Positions 42,597 to 55,062 of a stretch of DNA of 64,000 nt are shown one piece after another. Under the pieces are notes generated by a model, which saw nothing but the letters and a program-made list of their open reading frames with translations, had not been told where the DNA came from and made no database searches. Each line of letters begins with the position of its first letter. Within the stretch, counting starts at the first letter, position 1. A program made the position numbers and the translations under genes. Source of the DNA: Iris pallida (lineage: Eukaryota; Streptophyta; Magnoliopsida; Asparagales; Iridaceae); the NCBI GenBank assembly GCA_029216955.1, contig JANAVB010010791.1, positions 1,212,685 through 1,276,684 on the forward strand, given 5' to 3'.

Positions 42597-43931
42597 GGAT
42601 AATTCTCGTGCTTCGCTCATCGATACCGGCTTTAACAAGTTGGAAAATTCGATGGCGAACACTCCCAGATATGGAGACGAAAGGTCACTTTAAATCTTCA
42701 ACTCGTGAATGTTGATCACGTGCTGTCAGAAGAAGAACCGATCGTTCCAACCACTGGATCTGCTGCGGCTGTGGCCGCTGCTACGACCAAGCAAGCGAAG
42801 TGGAAGAGAGAAAACAGTATATGCAAACTACTGATACTCAATTCCATGGAAGACTCTCTGCCAGAGTCCTACTCCAAGAAGACATCTGCCAAAGAGATAT
42901 GGGACTCCTTGGGAAAGCTCTATGAAGATGACGAGAACCGGTCCAAGATCTTTATGGTAGAAAAATACCACAAGTAGACCTTCGAAGACGAGAAGGCGAT
43001 GCTGTCCCAAGTGAAGGAGTTTCTGAAGTTGCGTCAGAAACTAGAAGACGAGAACATGCCCCTCGTCGAAAAGTTTGTCGTTGGAGGGATCGTCGCGAAA
43101 CTTCCTACAGAATGGAGCAACTTCTATGCAAGAATGCATCGAAAGAAGATAGAAATTAGCTTGGAAGATTTCTTGCAAGAGATCCATGTTGAGGACGAGA
43201 TGCGCTCTCAACAGAAGATGGATACTCTGTCCAAACAACTGGCGAAGGCAAATCTGGTCCAAACCAGAGAGTACCAGGGGAAGCAGGCTGCTTCTCATCG
43301 CAAAAAGAAGGACTTCACGAATCTGAAAGTGAAGGGTCCTGCTTTCAAGCAGCAGAAGTCCAAGTTCCATGTGACTTGCTTCAATTGTGGCAAGAAGGGC
43401 CACTACAAATCCGAATGCAAGTCCAAGCCCAAAGAACAAGGTGAGCCTAGTAAGGTTTCTATGATTACTAATCTAGTTGCCATGATAGCACAGGTTGCAA
43501 CTGTGGGGGCTGACTTGGACTGGTGGATAGACACTGGTACGACCTGCCATGTCTGTTCAGACAAAGACTGGTTCGTCTCTTATGAGCCAACTTCAGAGAA
43601 GGTCATAATGGCAAACCAGGCACAAGCTGAAGTACTGGGGATCGGGACGGTGGAGCTGAAACTCACATCGGAGAACACTCTGACGCTTCAAGGTGTGAAG
43701 CATGTTCCAGTAATTGCTAAGAACCTGATCTCTGGAAGTCTGCTCTGCAACGCAGGCTTGAGGATGGACATCAATGCTGGCCAGTTGGTGATGTCCAAAA
43801 AGGGTACATTCTTCGGGAAAGCTTTCCAAACTGAAGGAATGTACAAGATTCAGCTTGTTGTAACCCAGCATGATAATATAAATGCAATCACTTTTTTGAT
43901 TATTCTCTTGAGTTGTGGCATAATAGGCTAG
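42597..43931 (+). pseudogene. E2 Gag and protease
   Basis: The ATG at 42597 begins MDNSRASLIDTGFNKLEN. One A is missing at about 42645 compared with E3, which shifts the frame early. Downstream gag resumes in frame (VDHVLSEEEPIVPTTG) to a private TAG at 42976, where E3 has Trp. Then come the rest of gag, the knuckle CFNCGKKGHYKSEC, the protease WWIDTGTTCHVCSD and a frameshift at about 43893 shared with E3 (TFLIILLSCGIIG). Confidence 0.9.
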
Positions 43932-44821
43932 GACATGTTCATTGTAAAAGGATTAACAGAATGTCTAGTCTAGGACTTATCTCCAAGTGTGGGGGTAAGG
44001 TAGAGAAATGCGAAGTATGTGCTCAGACGAAGATCACAAGAAAACCCTTTCACAGGGTCCATCGAAGCACAGATATTCTAGAGTTGGTTCACTCAGATAT
44101 CTGTGACTTCAAACAATTCTCTACAAAGGCCGGGATAAAGTATTTTATTACTTTCATCGATGACTTCTCAAAGTATACTTTCGTCTACTTGCTCAAGTCT
44201 AAAGACGAAGCATTCGAGAAGTTCAAGGAGTTCAGGGCCGAGGCTGAGCGGCAAACTGGACAACAGCTCAAGAGGTTAAGGAGTGATTGAGGCGGGGTGT
44301 ATCGGTCTCATGAATTCTTATCATTCTGCAAAGAACATGGAATCATCAATGAGACAACGGCTCCGTACTCTCCTCAATCCAACGGAGTAGCAGAAAGGAA
44401 GAACAGAACGTTGACAGAGATGATGAACTCCATGCTGTTGACTGCGGGTCTTCCAAAGTGCTACTGGGGAGATGCTGCACTAACGGCAATGTTCATTCTG
44501 AACAGAGTGCCATATGCAACTTCCGACATAACTCCTCATGAACTCTGGTTCAAAGTCAGACCTAACTTGAATGTCATTCGAGTGTGGGGGTGTCTGGCTT
44601 ATGTGAAGCTCCCGGATCTGAAGATTCAGAAGCTGGGGACACGGACTACGAAGGCGATCTTCTTGGGGTATGCCGAGAAGAGTGATGCTCGGAGATTCCT
44701 TGATATCGAGTCAAACCATATCATCGAATCTTGCGATGCTGAATACTTTGAAGACAAGTTTGCAAAACACAAGAATATTGTTCTTGCGGATCTTCCGAAG
44801 AATGATGAGGGTACAAAATAG
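43913..44821 (+). pseudogene. E2 integrase
   Basis: The frame resumes MWHNRLGHVHCKRINRMSS with C-x2-C, then VHSDICDFKQFST, ITFIDDFSKYTF and, after a TGA at 44288 (shared with E3; E1 has CGA here), the EHGIINETTAPYSPQSNG, VAERKNRTL region with the catalytic Glu. A TAG at 44819 (also shared; E1 has Gln) ends it. All three acidic residues survive on either side of the stop. Confidence 0.9.
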
Positions 44822-46508
44822 ACAGAAGTCTTTAATGAACCAGTAGTCCAAGATGAAGCTGTCGTCAAGAAGATACCAGCTGAACCAGAACTCGCTGAGC
44901 CGTCAACTAAGCGAACGAGGAGGCCGAAAGACTTCGGAGATGACTTCGTCACCTATCATGTGGAAGCAGATTCGCTTACCTATGATGAGGCGATGAAGAC
45001 CAGAGATGCTGTATTCTGGAAGAAGGCGATAGATAACGAGATTGACTCAATCACCTCCAACAACACATGGGTATTGGTTGAACTGCCAGAAGGAGCAAGA
45101 CCCATCGGATGCAAATGGATCTTCAAGAAGAAGATGAAAGCAGATGGAACCATTGACAAGTTCAAGGCCAGGCTAGTGGCCAAGGGGTTTGCTCAGAAGC
45201 AGGGGATCGACTACTTTGACACTTATGCTCCAGTAGCTCGGATGATAACCATCAGATTGTTAATTGCTCTAGCAGCAATACACAAGCTGGTGATACATCA
45301 GATGGATGTAAAAACGGCATTCCTTAATGGCGAGCTGACCGAAGAGATCTACATGCAACAACCAGAAGGTTTTGTCGTCAGAGGTCTGGAAGACAAAGTC
45401 TGCAAGTTGATGAAGTCTCTGTATGGTTTGAAACAAGCTCCCAAAATGTGGCATGAGAAGTTTGACAAGGTGATAAGGTCAAATGGCTACAGGGTCAGTG
45501 AAACAGACAAGTGTGTCTATACGATGTTTGCTGACGGAAGAGAAGTAATCGTATGTCTTTACGTGGACGACATGCTAATCCTAGGTACGGATTTAAGCTG
45601 CGTCACAGAGACAAAAAAAATTTCTCTCGACCAAGTTCAGTATGAAGGACTTGGGGGATGCCGATGTAATCTTGGGGCTCAAGATCATCCGGACAGGCAC
45701 TGGAATAGTGCTGTCACAATCTTATTATATTGAGAAAATGCTCACTCGCTACGGGTATCAAGATCTTCCTTTTATTGATACACCGTACCGGAGTGATCAG
45801 AAGCTGGAGCCAAATTCGAGGGAAAGCGTCAGGCAGTTGGAGTACGCTAGCGTCATCGGAAGCTTGATGTACGCAACTACTGCCACAAGGCCTGACATAG
45901 CTTTTACAGTGGGAATGCTGAGTCGGTTCACTAGCAATCCAGGCATTGAGCACTGGAAAGCTGTGAAGCGTGTTATGAGATATCTCAAGAAAACTCAGAC
46001 ATATGTACTTTTCTACAGCGGAGATCAGTCAGTAGTGGAAGGCTTCAGTGATGCTAGCTGGTGTTCAGATATGGAGAGCGAGTATTCCACAGGTGGATTC
46101 GTATTCGCCATGGGCGGAGCTGCTATATCGTGGAAGTCGAAGAAGCAGACTATGTTATCTCGCTCCTCCATGGAATCTGAATTCTTTGTATTGGATGCTG
46201 CTGCAGATGAAGCAGAGTGGCTTCGGGAGCTCATGTATGATCTTCCGGTGGTTGGGGCTCAGATACCGGCAATACCGATATACAGTGACAACCAGGCGGC
46301 AGCAGCGGTGGCATCGAATGATCTCTTCAACGGGAAGAAGAGAACTGTGCGGTTGAAGCACAGGGCAGTGAACGATCTCATCAAGAGAGGTGTCATTGCA
46401 GTGATTGATGTTCGGAGTCAGGAGAACCTGGCGAATCCGTTCACCAAGGGCCTCAAGCGCCAGCTGGTCGATGACACAGCTTGTAAAATGGGCTTGAAGG
46501 CATTCTGA
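44822..46508 (+). pseudogene. E2 reverse transcriptase and RNase H
   Basis: The copia RT reads [67 protein letters not shown] and CLYVDDMLILGTDLS (YVDD intact). A frameshift in an A run near 45620, shared with E3, moves the reading to MKDLGDADVILGLKI, ATRPDIAFTVGMLSRF and the RNase H (FSDASWCSDMESEYSTGG, SMESEFFVLDAAADEAEW, DNQAAAAVA). It ends at 46508. Together with the integrase stops this copy is dead. Confidence 0.92.
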
Positions 46509-47566
46509 TATTGTGTTATTACATTCCTACCATAAAGTTTTATGCTATTAGTTCAAAGAGAAATCTACTAGGCATCTAGCTTTTGGTTCAAGGGAGGACT
46601 ATTAACCAGAAGAATATCAGGAACGGTGGGTACTTGTCCTATGTGACATGGAGAGGTTACGGACCTACAACCACTGTTGTCTACTGTTGTTTTCTGCGAA
46701 AAACGAATCCTGTGGGAAGGTTGGCTTAAATGCCTTAATGAGTTCTCAGGCAGAGTGAATACCTGGAGTGCTTTACAGGAAGCACGGTAGCGCAGCACTA
46801 CAAGGAGTGTAACTCCATGCTACAGTGGGGTGACTCCACCATGAGATTCCCAGGTAGGGGTAATGCCTCGGCTTTACAAGCCAAGTCACAGCGGAGTAGC
46901 ACCACAAATAGGCAGGTAGCCTAATACTGTATGATAATCGTAATAAAGAGAGATAGACAACACTACAAAGAGGACGATATCCTCATGTTACAGTGGCATG
47001 ACACCACAAAGAGGTACCAGGTAGGGTAAAGCCTCGGCTTCGCAAGCCAAGTCATAGCGGCGTAACACCGTACGGAAGCACAAGGCTTCATGCTGGGTAG
47101 TTTGGCACTACAAAGAGGCTTGTGACCTCATGCTACAGTAGTATGACACTACGATGAGGTACCCAGTTGGGGTAAAGCCTCGGCTTTAAGCCATGTCATA
47201 GCGGCATAGCACCGCAAAGAAGCGCAATGCTTCATGCCATATCTCTTTAATAAAGAACTCACCTATAGTGTATGGAAAGAGATATCAGGCCGTCTCTTGA
47301 GGGTAAACTTGTAGACGCCCAAAAATATACACTGAAACCAGGCTGGCACAAGGCCTTCAATGTGCAGCCAGAAGCACAGTTGATGTCATTATGTGAGTAG
47401 GAAGAATAGCAGTTATGGTGCAGAATTCAAGGCTTAGTCCATTCTTGTATCATGCTGTTATTTAACCTATGCGGGAAGATTCAAGTCGCAGCGACATCTC
47501 TCCTAATACATGATGGACAGTCACTGTGGGGAACGCTCAACCCATATATTGAGATATGTGGAGGAT
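46509..47566 (+). repeat. E2 3' untranslated region with three hairpin units
   Basis: No ORF. Three imperfect units start with CACTACAARGAG at 46796, 46961 and 47106 (about 165, 145 and 135 bp). Each holds TACAGTGG...CCAC (or GTAG...CTAC), GGCTTT..AAGCC and AGCGG...CCGC stem-loops. A weak purine tract (TGTGGAGGAT) precedes LTR2. The same layout is at 54005-55062 in E3 and 35278-36336 in E1. Confidence 0.8.
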
Positions 47567-47647
47567 TGTTGGTATTTTTGCCTTTGGACTAGAAAAGATA
47601 GTCCCACATCGGCTACACCAAATGGTGAGTATCTCAATATAATGCAT

Positions 47648-49291
47648 TGTAGGAACCCTAGAGGGGGGGGTGAATAGGGTCAAGCTAACTAAACAAGCAC
47701 TTAGCACAAGCTAATTGGTAATTTAAAAATATAAGTGCAAGAGAAGAAGCAAACACAATACCGACACCCGATATATCCTGGTATCGTCCTAAGAGGCAGT
47801 CCAGTCCCGGAACTCTCTCCGGCTTTAATCCACTATTTAAGCAAATAGTTACACACGAGTTTGGATCCGAAGAACTCGCCAACTTCTTACACAAGAGCTT
47901 TAATCCGAAGGGCTCTCCGACTTCAACCGAGAGTTTGGATACGAAGACTCCCCAACTTCAACCGAGAGTTTGGATACGAAGACTCTCCAACTTCAACCTT
48001 TCACAATAGGTTTTGATCTCCTTATACAATAAGATGAAGATCTCACTTTTCAACTCAATAACTCTAACACAAGTTGTGGATGGCAAATGAAAGCTTTGTA
48101 GAGTTGTTTGTGGATAGGCTTTGGTGGTTTTAAAATTTTTAGGCTCAAAGCATCAACCTTGAATGAAGGGGTTCAAGGCTATTTATAACCAAAGCAAAGG
48201 AAAGTGCAATAATGCAACTTTCACAGGCTGACGGATCATCCGTCGGATTTTTGCGAAAATCTGTCGGATCATCCGCCTGTATAGACCAATGGCTATAAAT
48301 AGAGCCGTTGGGATCAATCATTCGTAAAATCCGACCGTTGGAATGCAAACGGTCATATGGCGGAAAATCCGTCGAAATTCTGCGGTTTTCTGCCGGATAA
48401 TTCGAACACTCACAGAAGGTATTCTGTGAGACCATTCGGATCTTCCGTCGGATTTCCGCGGAGATCCGCCGGATTATCCGCCAGGGTTCCGAAGATTGTC
48501 CTGGGATATTTTCTACCCTAGCTTTCGATTTTGCCATCCATTTCTTGTGTTTACAATTATTCCTATGACTCATTACAGACTCCAGATATACTATAGCAGG
48601 TGCAGGCTTCATCAGAGTCTTGAAATGATGATGGCATGGCTTGGCTTCTTCCTTTGATAGGTGCTGGCTTTTTCCCTTGGCGGCAGCTGTCCAAAGATAT
48701 CCAGTTTGTGAAAATTGAATATCTTTCGGGGGCTTCGCCCCCGAACCCCCGACGAGGGGCGCTGCCCCCTCGACCCCCGTCTGCTGACCGGACAGCGGAA
48801 CCCCCGGTGCGTGGCTCCAGAGATGTCGTCGGATGGTTCAGAGAAATCTTGTGGGATCCGTCGTCTTTGGCCCACCATGATTTCTTCATAGCATATGTCC
48901 ACATTTGATCTTGCAAATTGCTTTTCTGCAAATACATGTTAGGCGAACAAAGCAATATACATGTAGCAAGTATGATAAGATAAAGCACATTAGGACTATG
49001 CAAAGTTTAAGTATAGGTGCTACGGTGATAGCATAAAAGTTAGTGATATCATAATGATTAAACTTAATTGAATGACCACAATCAAAAATATAGTTTTGAT
49101 TTTGGCGACCCAATTAAATTTAAGATAGATAAGCTCATATCACTAATATGTAAACCAATAGGCACATATCACCAAAGGTATAAGTATAAGTAGAAATGCA
49201 TTTAGCGATAGTATGAAGATTAGTGATAATGAAGTGCTAAACTTAACATATTAACCATATTCAAAAACATGATACAATCATTGGGCCAACA
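47648..49291 (+). mobile_element. Solo LTR of another family in LTR2 (1644 bp)
   Basis: Begins TGTAGGAACCCTAGAGGGG and ends GGGCCAACA, so TG...CA, with a perfect target duplication TGCAT (47643-47647, 49292-49296). It has no coding domain. A plus-strand TATA (CTATAAATAG, about 48293-48302) fits an LTR promoter. A GC-rich palindromic block lies at 48726-48795. I read it as a solo LTR left by LTR-LTR recombination. The family is not identified. Confidence 0.8.
48726..48795 (+). repeat. GC-rich double palindrome in the solo LTR
   Basis: GGGGGCTTCGCCCCCGAACC followed by CGACGAGGGGCGCTGCCCCC and TCGACCCCC: two strong hairpins in an otherwise AT-rich LTR. The same block is at 56223-56290 in the second copy. 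Confidence 0.8.
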
Positions 49292-50069
49292 TGCATTGCT
49301 TGTGTTGAGGTGTGCACATGAGGTGTAGTGGGGCACAAGTTTGGGCCATGTGGAAGTATTTTCCTAGAAGGAAAAAGGATTAAATCCAACAAGGATGCAA
49401 GTTAATTTTTGTTGTGCGGACTCGGACTCGGACACGGACTCCAGGATGTCTCGTGCATGCACGGGAGTGTTCGGGGGGTAGGCGTGGACTGGCACACTTC
49501 TATGCTGATTGTGGGATGATCTAAAATATCAAACTCTATTTTTGAGTATTAGAATTTTAGTCCCACATCGGATAGGAGAAGAGGTGAAGTCTCAACTCCA
49601 CTCTATAAATAGAGCCCCTTGACCTCCTTTGAAAGATGCACAAAGAAGAGAGTTGAGGGAGTCTGTTAAGTCCAGGAAGCCCGTTCAAGTCTCAAATATT
49701 GACTTACGAGCGTTCCAGAAGTTCTTCGTGAACTTGCTGGTTCCTGGAAGCTGTTCGTGCTCGTGTGGGGCGAATAAATCTTTGAGCAACGGTGGTTCAT
49801 TCACCCCAGCATCTCATTCTCGCCTGTCATCGCTGCTGTTGTCTTTTACAGTAACTTCTTTTTAGAAGCTCTACTGCCGATAGTTGCTTACACAAAGTCT
49901 CTTTAGATTTTTTGTGTATTACGTAGAATCTTTTTAGATCCTCGTAATTCAGAATCCTCCAGGATCTCTGTTGCACATCTTCTTTAAGGTGCTGCATTTG
50001 AAACGTTGTGTGTACAATTGTTTCAGTTTCAGAATTTTCCATCAAAAATTGTGCCTCGGCACTAACAAT

Positions 50070-50086
50070 CTCAAAGCTTTATTGAG
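50070..50086 (+). other. Non-tRNA primer-site candidate of E3
   Basis: CTCAAAGCTTTATTGAG, two bases after LTR2, identical to the E1 and E2 sites. Confidence 0.5.
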
Positions 50087-50089
50087 AAG

Positions 50090-51427
50090 ATGGATAATTC
50101 TCGTGCTTCGCTCATCGATACCGGCTTTAACAAGTTGGAAAAATTTGATGGCGAACACTCCCAGATATGGAGACGAAAGGTCACTTTAAATCTTCAACTC
50201 ATGAATGTTGATCACGTGCTGTCAGAAGAAGAACCGATCGTTCCAACCACTGGATCTGCTGCGGCTGTGGCCGCTGCTACGACCAAGCAAGCGAAGTGGA
50301 AGAGAGAAAACAGTATATGCAAACTACTGATACTCAATTCCATGGAAGACTCTCTGCCAGAGTCCTACTCCAAGAAGACATCTGCCAAAGAGATATGGGA
50401 CTCCTTGGGAAAGCTCTATGAAGATGACGAGAACCGGTCCAAGATCTTTATGGTAGAAAAATACCACAAGTGGACCTTCGAAGACGAGAAGGCGATGCTG
50501 TCCCAAGTGAAGGAGTTTCTGAAGTTGCGTCAGAAACTAGAAGACGAGAACATGCCCCTCGTCGAAAAGTTTGTCGTTGGAGGGATCGTCGCGAAACTTC
50601 CTACAGAATGGAGCAACTTCTATGCAAGAATGCATCGAAAGAAGATAGAAATTAGCTTGGAAGATTTCTTGCAAGAGATCCATGTTGAGGACGAGATGCG
50701 CTCTCAACAGAAGATGGATACTCTGTCCAAACAACTGGCGAAGGCAAATCTGGTCCAAACCAGAGAGTACCAGGGGAAGCAGGCTGCTTCTCATCGCAAA
50801 AAGAAGGACTTCACGAATCTGAAAGTGAAGGGTCCTGCTTTCAAGTAGCAGAAGTCCAAGTTCCATGTGACTTGCTTCAATTGTGGCAAGAAGGGCCACT
50901 ACAAATCCGAATGCAAGTCCAAGCCCAAAGAACAAGGTGAGCCTAGTAAGGTTTCTATGATTACTAATCTAGTTGCCATGATAGCACAGGTTGCAACTGT
51001 GGGGGCTGACTTGGACTGGTGGATAGACACTGGTACGACCTGCCATGTCTGTTCAGACAAAGACTGGTTTGTCTCTTATGAGCCAACTTCAGAGAAGGTC
51101 ATAATGGCAAACCAGGCACAAGCTGAAGTACTGGGGATCGGGACGGTGGAGCTGAAACTCACATCGGAGAACACTCTGACGCTTCAAGGTGTGAAGCATG
51201 TTCCAGTAATTGCTAAGAACCTGATCTCTGGAAGTCTGCTCTGCAACGCAGGCTTGAGGATGGACATCAATGCTGGCCAGTTGGTGATGTCCAAAAAGGG
51301 TACATTCTTCGGGAAAGCTTTCCAAACTGAAGGAATGTACAAGATTCAGCTTGTTGTAACCCAGCATGATAATATAAATGCAATCACTTTTTTGATTATT
51401 CTCTTGAGTTGTGGCATAATAGGCTAG
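50090..51427 (+). pseudogene. E3 Gag and protease
   Basis: The gag frame is open from the ATG at 50090 for 252 codons (MDNSRASLIDTGFNKLEK, HSQIWRRKVTLNLQLMN, EIWDSLGKLYEDDENRSK), longer than in E2. A private TAG at 50846, where E2 has CAG (Gln), cuts it just before the knuckle CFNCGKKGHYKSEC. Protease (WWIDTGTTCHVCSD) and the shared frameshift at the gag-integrase junction follow. Confidence 0.92.
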
Positions 51428-52317
51428 GACATGTTCATTGTAAAAGGATTAACAGAATGTCTAGTCTAGGACTTATCTCCAAGTGTGGGGGTAAGGTAGA
51501 GAAATGCGAAGTATGTGCTCAGACGAAGATCACAAGAAAACCCTTTCACAGGGTCCATCGAAGCACAGATATTCTAGAGTTGGTTCACTCAGATATCTGT
51601 GACTTCAAATAATTCTCTACAAAGGCCGGGATAAAGTATTTTATTACTTTCATCGATGACTTCTCAAAGTATACTTTCGTCTACTTGCTCAAGTCTAAAG
51701 ACGAAGCATTCGAGAAGTTCAAGGAGTTCAGGGCCGAGGCTGAGCGGCAAACTGGACAACAGCTCAAGAGGTTAAGGAGTGATTGAGGCGGGGTGTATCG
51801 GTCTCATGAATTCTTATCATTCTGCAAAGAACATGGAATCATCAATGAGACAACGGCTCCGTACTCTCCTCAATCCAACGGAGTAGCAGAAAGGAAGAAC
51901 AGAACGTTGACAGAGATGATGAACTCCATGCTGTTGACTGCGGGTCTTCCAAAGTGCTACTGGGGAGATGCTGCACTAACGGCAATGTTCATTCTGAACA
52001 GAGTGCCATATGCAACTTCCGACATAACTCCTCATGAACTCTGGTTCAAAGTCAGACCTAACTTGAATGTCATTCGAGTGTGGGGGTGTCTGGCTTATGT
52101 GAAGCTCCCGGATCTGAAGATTCAGAAGCTGGGGACACGGACTACGAAGGCGATCTTCTTGGGGTATGCCGAGAAGAGTGATGCTCGGAGATTCCTTGAT
52201 ATCGAGTCAAACCATATCATCGAATCTTGCGATGCTGAATACTTTGAAGACAAGTTTGCAAAACACAAGAATATTGTTCTTGCGGATCTTCCGAAGAATG
52301 ATGAGGGTACAAAATAG
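51409..52317 (+). pseudogene. E3 integrase
   Basis: As in E2, with the shared TGA at 51783 and TAG at 52315. It also has a private TAA at 51610 (CDFK followed by stop; E2 has CAA for Gln). The catalytic Asp in HSDICDF, the Asp in FIDDF and the Glu in VAERKNRT are present in pieces. Confidence 0.9.
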
Positions 52318-54004
52318 ACAGAAGTCTTTAATGAACCAGTAGTCCAAGATGAAGCTGTCGTCAAGAAGACACCAGCTGAACCAGAACTCGCTGAGCCGTC
52401 AACTAAGCGAACGAGGAGGCCGAAAGACTTCGGAGATGACTTCGTCACCTATCATGTGGAAGCAGATTCGCTTACCTATGATGAGGCGATGAAGACCAGA
52501 GATGCTGTATTCTGGAAGAAGGCGATAGATAACGAGATTGACTCAATCACCTCCAACAACACATGGGTATTGGTTGAACTGCCAGAAGGAGCAAGACCCA
52601 TCGGATGCAAATGGATCTTCAAGAAGAAGATGAAAGCAGATGGAACCATTGACAAGTTCAAGGCCAGGCTAGTGGCCAAGGGGTTTGCTCAGAAGCAGGG
52701 GATCGACTACTTTGACACTTATGCTCCAGTAGCTCGGATGATAACCATCAGATTGTTAATTGCTCTAGCAGCAATACACAAGCTGGTGATACATCAGATG
52801 GATGTAAAAACGGCATTCCTTAATGGCGAGCTGACCGAAGAGATCTACATGCAACAACCAGAAGGTTTTGTCGTCAGAGGTCTGGAAGACAAAGTCTGCA
52901 AGTTGATGAAGTCTCTGTATGGTTTGAAACAAGCTCCCAAAATGTGGCATGAGAAGTTTGACAAGGTGATAAGGTCAAATGGCTACAGGGTCAGTGAAAC
53001 AGACAAGTGTGTCTATACGATGTTTGCTGACGGAAGAGAAGTAATCGTATGTCTTTACGTGGACGACATGCTAATCCTAGGTACGGATTTAAGCTGCGTC
53101 ACAGAGACAAAAAAAATTTCTCTCGACCAAGTTCAGTATGAAGGACTTGGGGGATGCCGATGTAATCTTGGGGCTCAAGATCATCCGGACAGGCACTGGA
53201 ATAGTGCTGTCACAATCTTATTATATTGAGAAAATGCTCACTCGCTACGGGTATCAAGATCTTCCTTTTATTGATACACCGTACCGGAGTGATCAGAAGC
53301 TGGAGCCAAATTCGAGGGAAAGCGTCAGGCAGTTGGAGTACGCTAGCGTCATCGGAAGCTTGATGTACGCAACTACTGCCACAAGGCCTGACATAGCTTT
53401 TGCAGTGGGAATGCTGAGTCGGTTCACTAGCAATCCAGGCATTGAGCACTGGAAAGCTGTGAAGCGTGTTATGAGATATCTCAAGAAAACTCAGACATAT
53501 GTACTTTTCTACAGCGGAGATCAGTCAGTAGTGGAAGGCTTCAGTGATGCTAGCTGGTGTTCAGATATGGAGAGCGAGTATTCCACAGGTGGATTCGTAT
53601 TCGCCATGGGCGGAGCTGCTATATCGTGGAAGTCGAAGAAGCAGACTATGTTATCTCGCTCCTCCATGGAATCTGAATTCTTTGTATTGGATGCTGCTGC
53701 AGATGAAGCAGAGTGGCTTCGGGAGCTCATGTATGATCTTCCGGTGGTTGGGGCTCAGATACCGGCAATACCGATATACAATGACAACCAGGCGGCAGCA
53801 GCGGTGGCATCGAATGATCTCTTCAACGGGAAGAAGAGAACTGTGCGGTTGAAGCACAAGGCAGTGAACGATCTCATCAAGAGAGGTGTCATTGCAGTGA
53901 TTGATGTTCGGAGTCAGGAGAACCTGGCGGATCCGTTCACCAAGGGCCTCAAGCGCCAGCTGGTCGATGACACAGCTTGTAAAATGGGCTTGAAGGCATT
54001 CTGA
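52318..54004 (+). pseudogene. E3 reverse transcriptase and RNase H
   Basis: Almost identical to E2 44822-46508, with YVDD intact and the same frameshift near 53115. Small private changes include AFAVGML for AFTVGML, IYNDNQ for IYSDNQ, LKHKAV for LKHRAV and LADPF for LANPF. At the last site E3 keeps the family residue, so E2 changed. Confidence 0.92.
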
Positions 54005-55062
54005 TATTGTGTTATTACATTCCTACCATAAAGTTTTATGCTATTAGTTCAAAGAGAAATCTACTAGGCATCTAGCTTTTGGTTCAAGGGAGGACTATTA
54101 ACCAGAAGAATATCAGGAACGGTGGGTACTTGTCCTATGTGACATGGAGAGGTTACGGACCTACAACCACTGTTGTCTACTGTTGTTTTCTGCGAAAAAC
54201 GAATCCTGTGGGAAGGTTGGCTTAAATGCCTTAATGAGTTCTCAGGCAGAGTGAATACCTGGAGTGCTTTACAGGAAGCACGGTAGCGCAGCACTACAAG
54301 GAGTGTAACTCCATGCTACAGTGGGGTGACTCCACCATGAGATTCCCAGGTAGGGATAATGCCTCGGCTTTACAAGCCAAGTCACAGCGGAGTAGCACCG
54401 CAAATAGGCAGGTAGCCTAATACTGTATGATAATCGTAATAAAGAGAGACAGACAGCACTACAAAGAAGACGATATCCTCATGTTACAGTGGCATGACAC
54501 CACAAAGAGGTACCAGGTAGGGTAAAGCCTCGGCTTCGCAAGCCAAGTCATAGCGGCGTAACACCGTACGAAAGCACAAGGCTTCATGCTGGGTAGTTTG
54601 GCACTACAAAGAGGCTTGTGACCTCATGCTACAGTAGTATGACACTACGATGAGGTACCCAGTTGGGGTAAAGCCTCGGCTTTAAGCCATATCATAGCGG
54701 CGTAGCACCGCAAAGAAGCGCAATGCTTCATGCCATATCTCTTTAATAAAGAACTCACCTATAGTGTATGGAAAGAGATATCAGGCCGTCTCTTGAGGGT
54801 AAACTTGTAGACGCCCAAAAATATACACTGAAACCAGGCTGGCACAAGGCCTTCAATGTGCAGCCAGAAGCACAGTTGATGTCATTATGTGAGTAGGAAG
54901 AATAGCAGTTATGGTGCAGAATTCAAGGCTTAGTCCATTCTTGTATCATGCTGTTATTTAACCTATGCGGGAAGATTCAAGTCGCAGCGACATCTCTCCT
55001 AATGCATGATGGACAGTCACTGTGGGGAACGCTCAACCCATATATTGAGATATGTGGAGGAT
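54005..55062 (+). repeat. E3 3' untranslated region with hairpin units
   Basis: Near-identical to 46509-47566: three hairpin units starting near 54292, 54457 and 54602, with a few substitutions. Confidence 0.8.

Larger units (their letters stand above)
47567..50067 (+). repeat. LTR2, shared by E2 and E3, split by a solo LTR
   Basis: 81 bp of LTR, then the 1,644-bp insertion, then 776 bp including the duplicated TGCAT. It is followed directly by the E3 primer region and gag, so one LTR serves both units. Its left part matches LTR3 and its right part matches LTR1. Confidence 0.95.

Noticed and set aside
48145..49003. Minus-strand frames in the solo LTR (and duplicates near 55640-56498)
   Set aside because: They cross the GC palindrome block, have no recognisable domain, and lie inside a TG...CA solo LTR with its own TATA.
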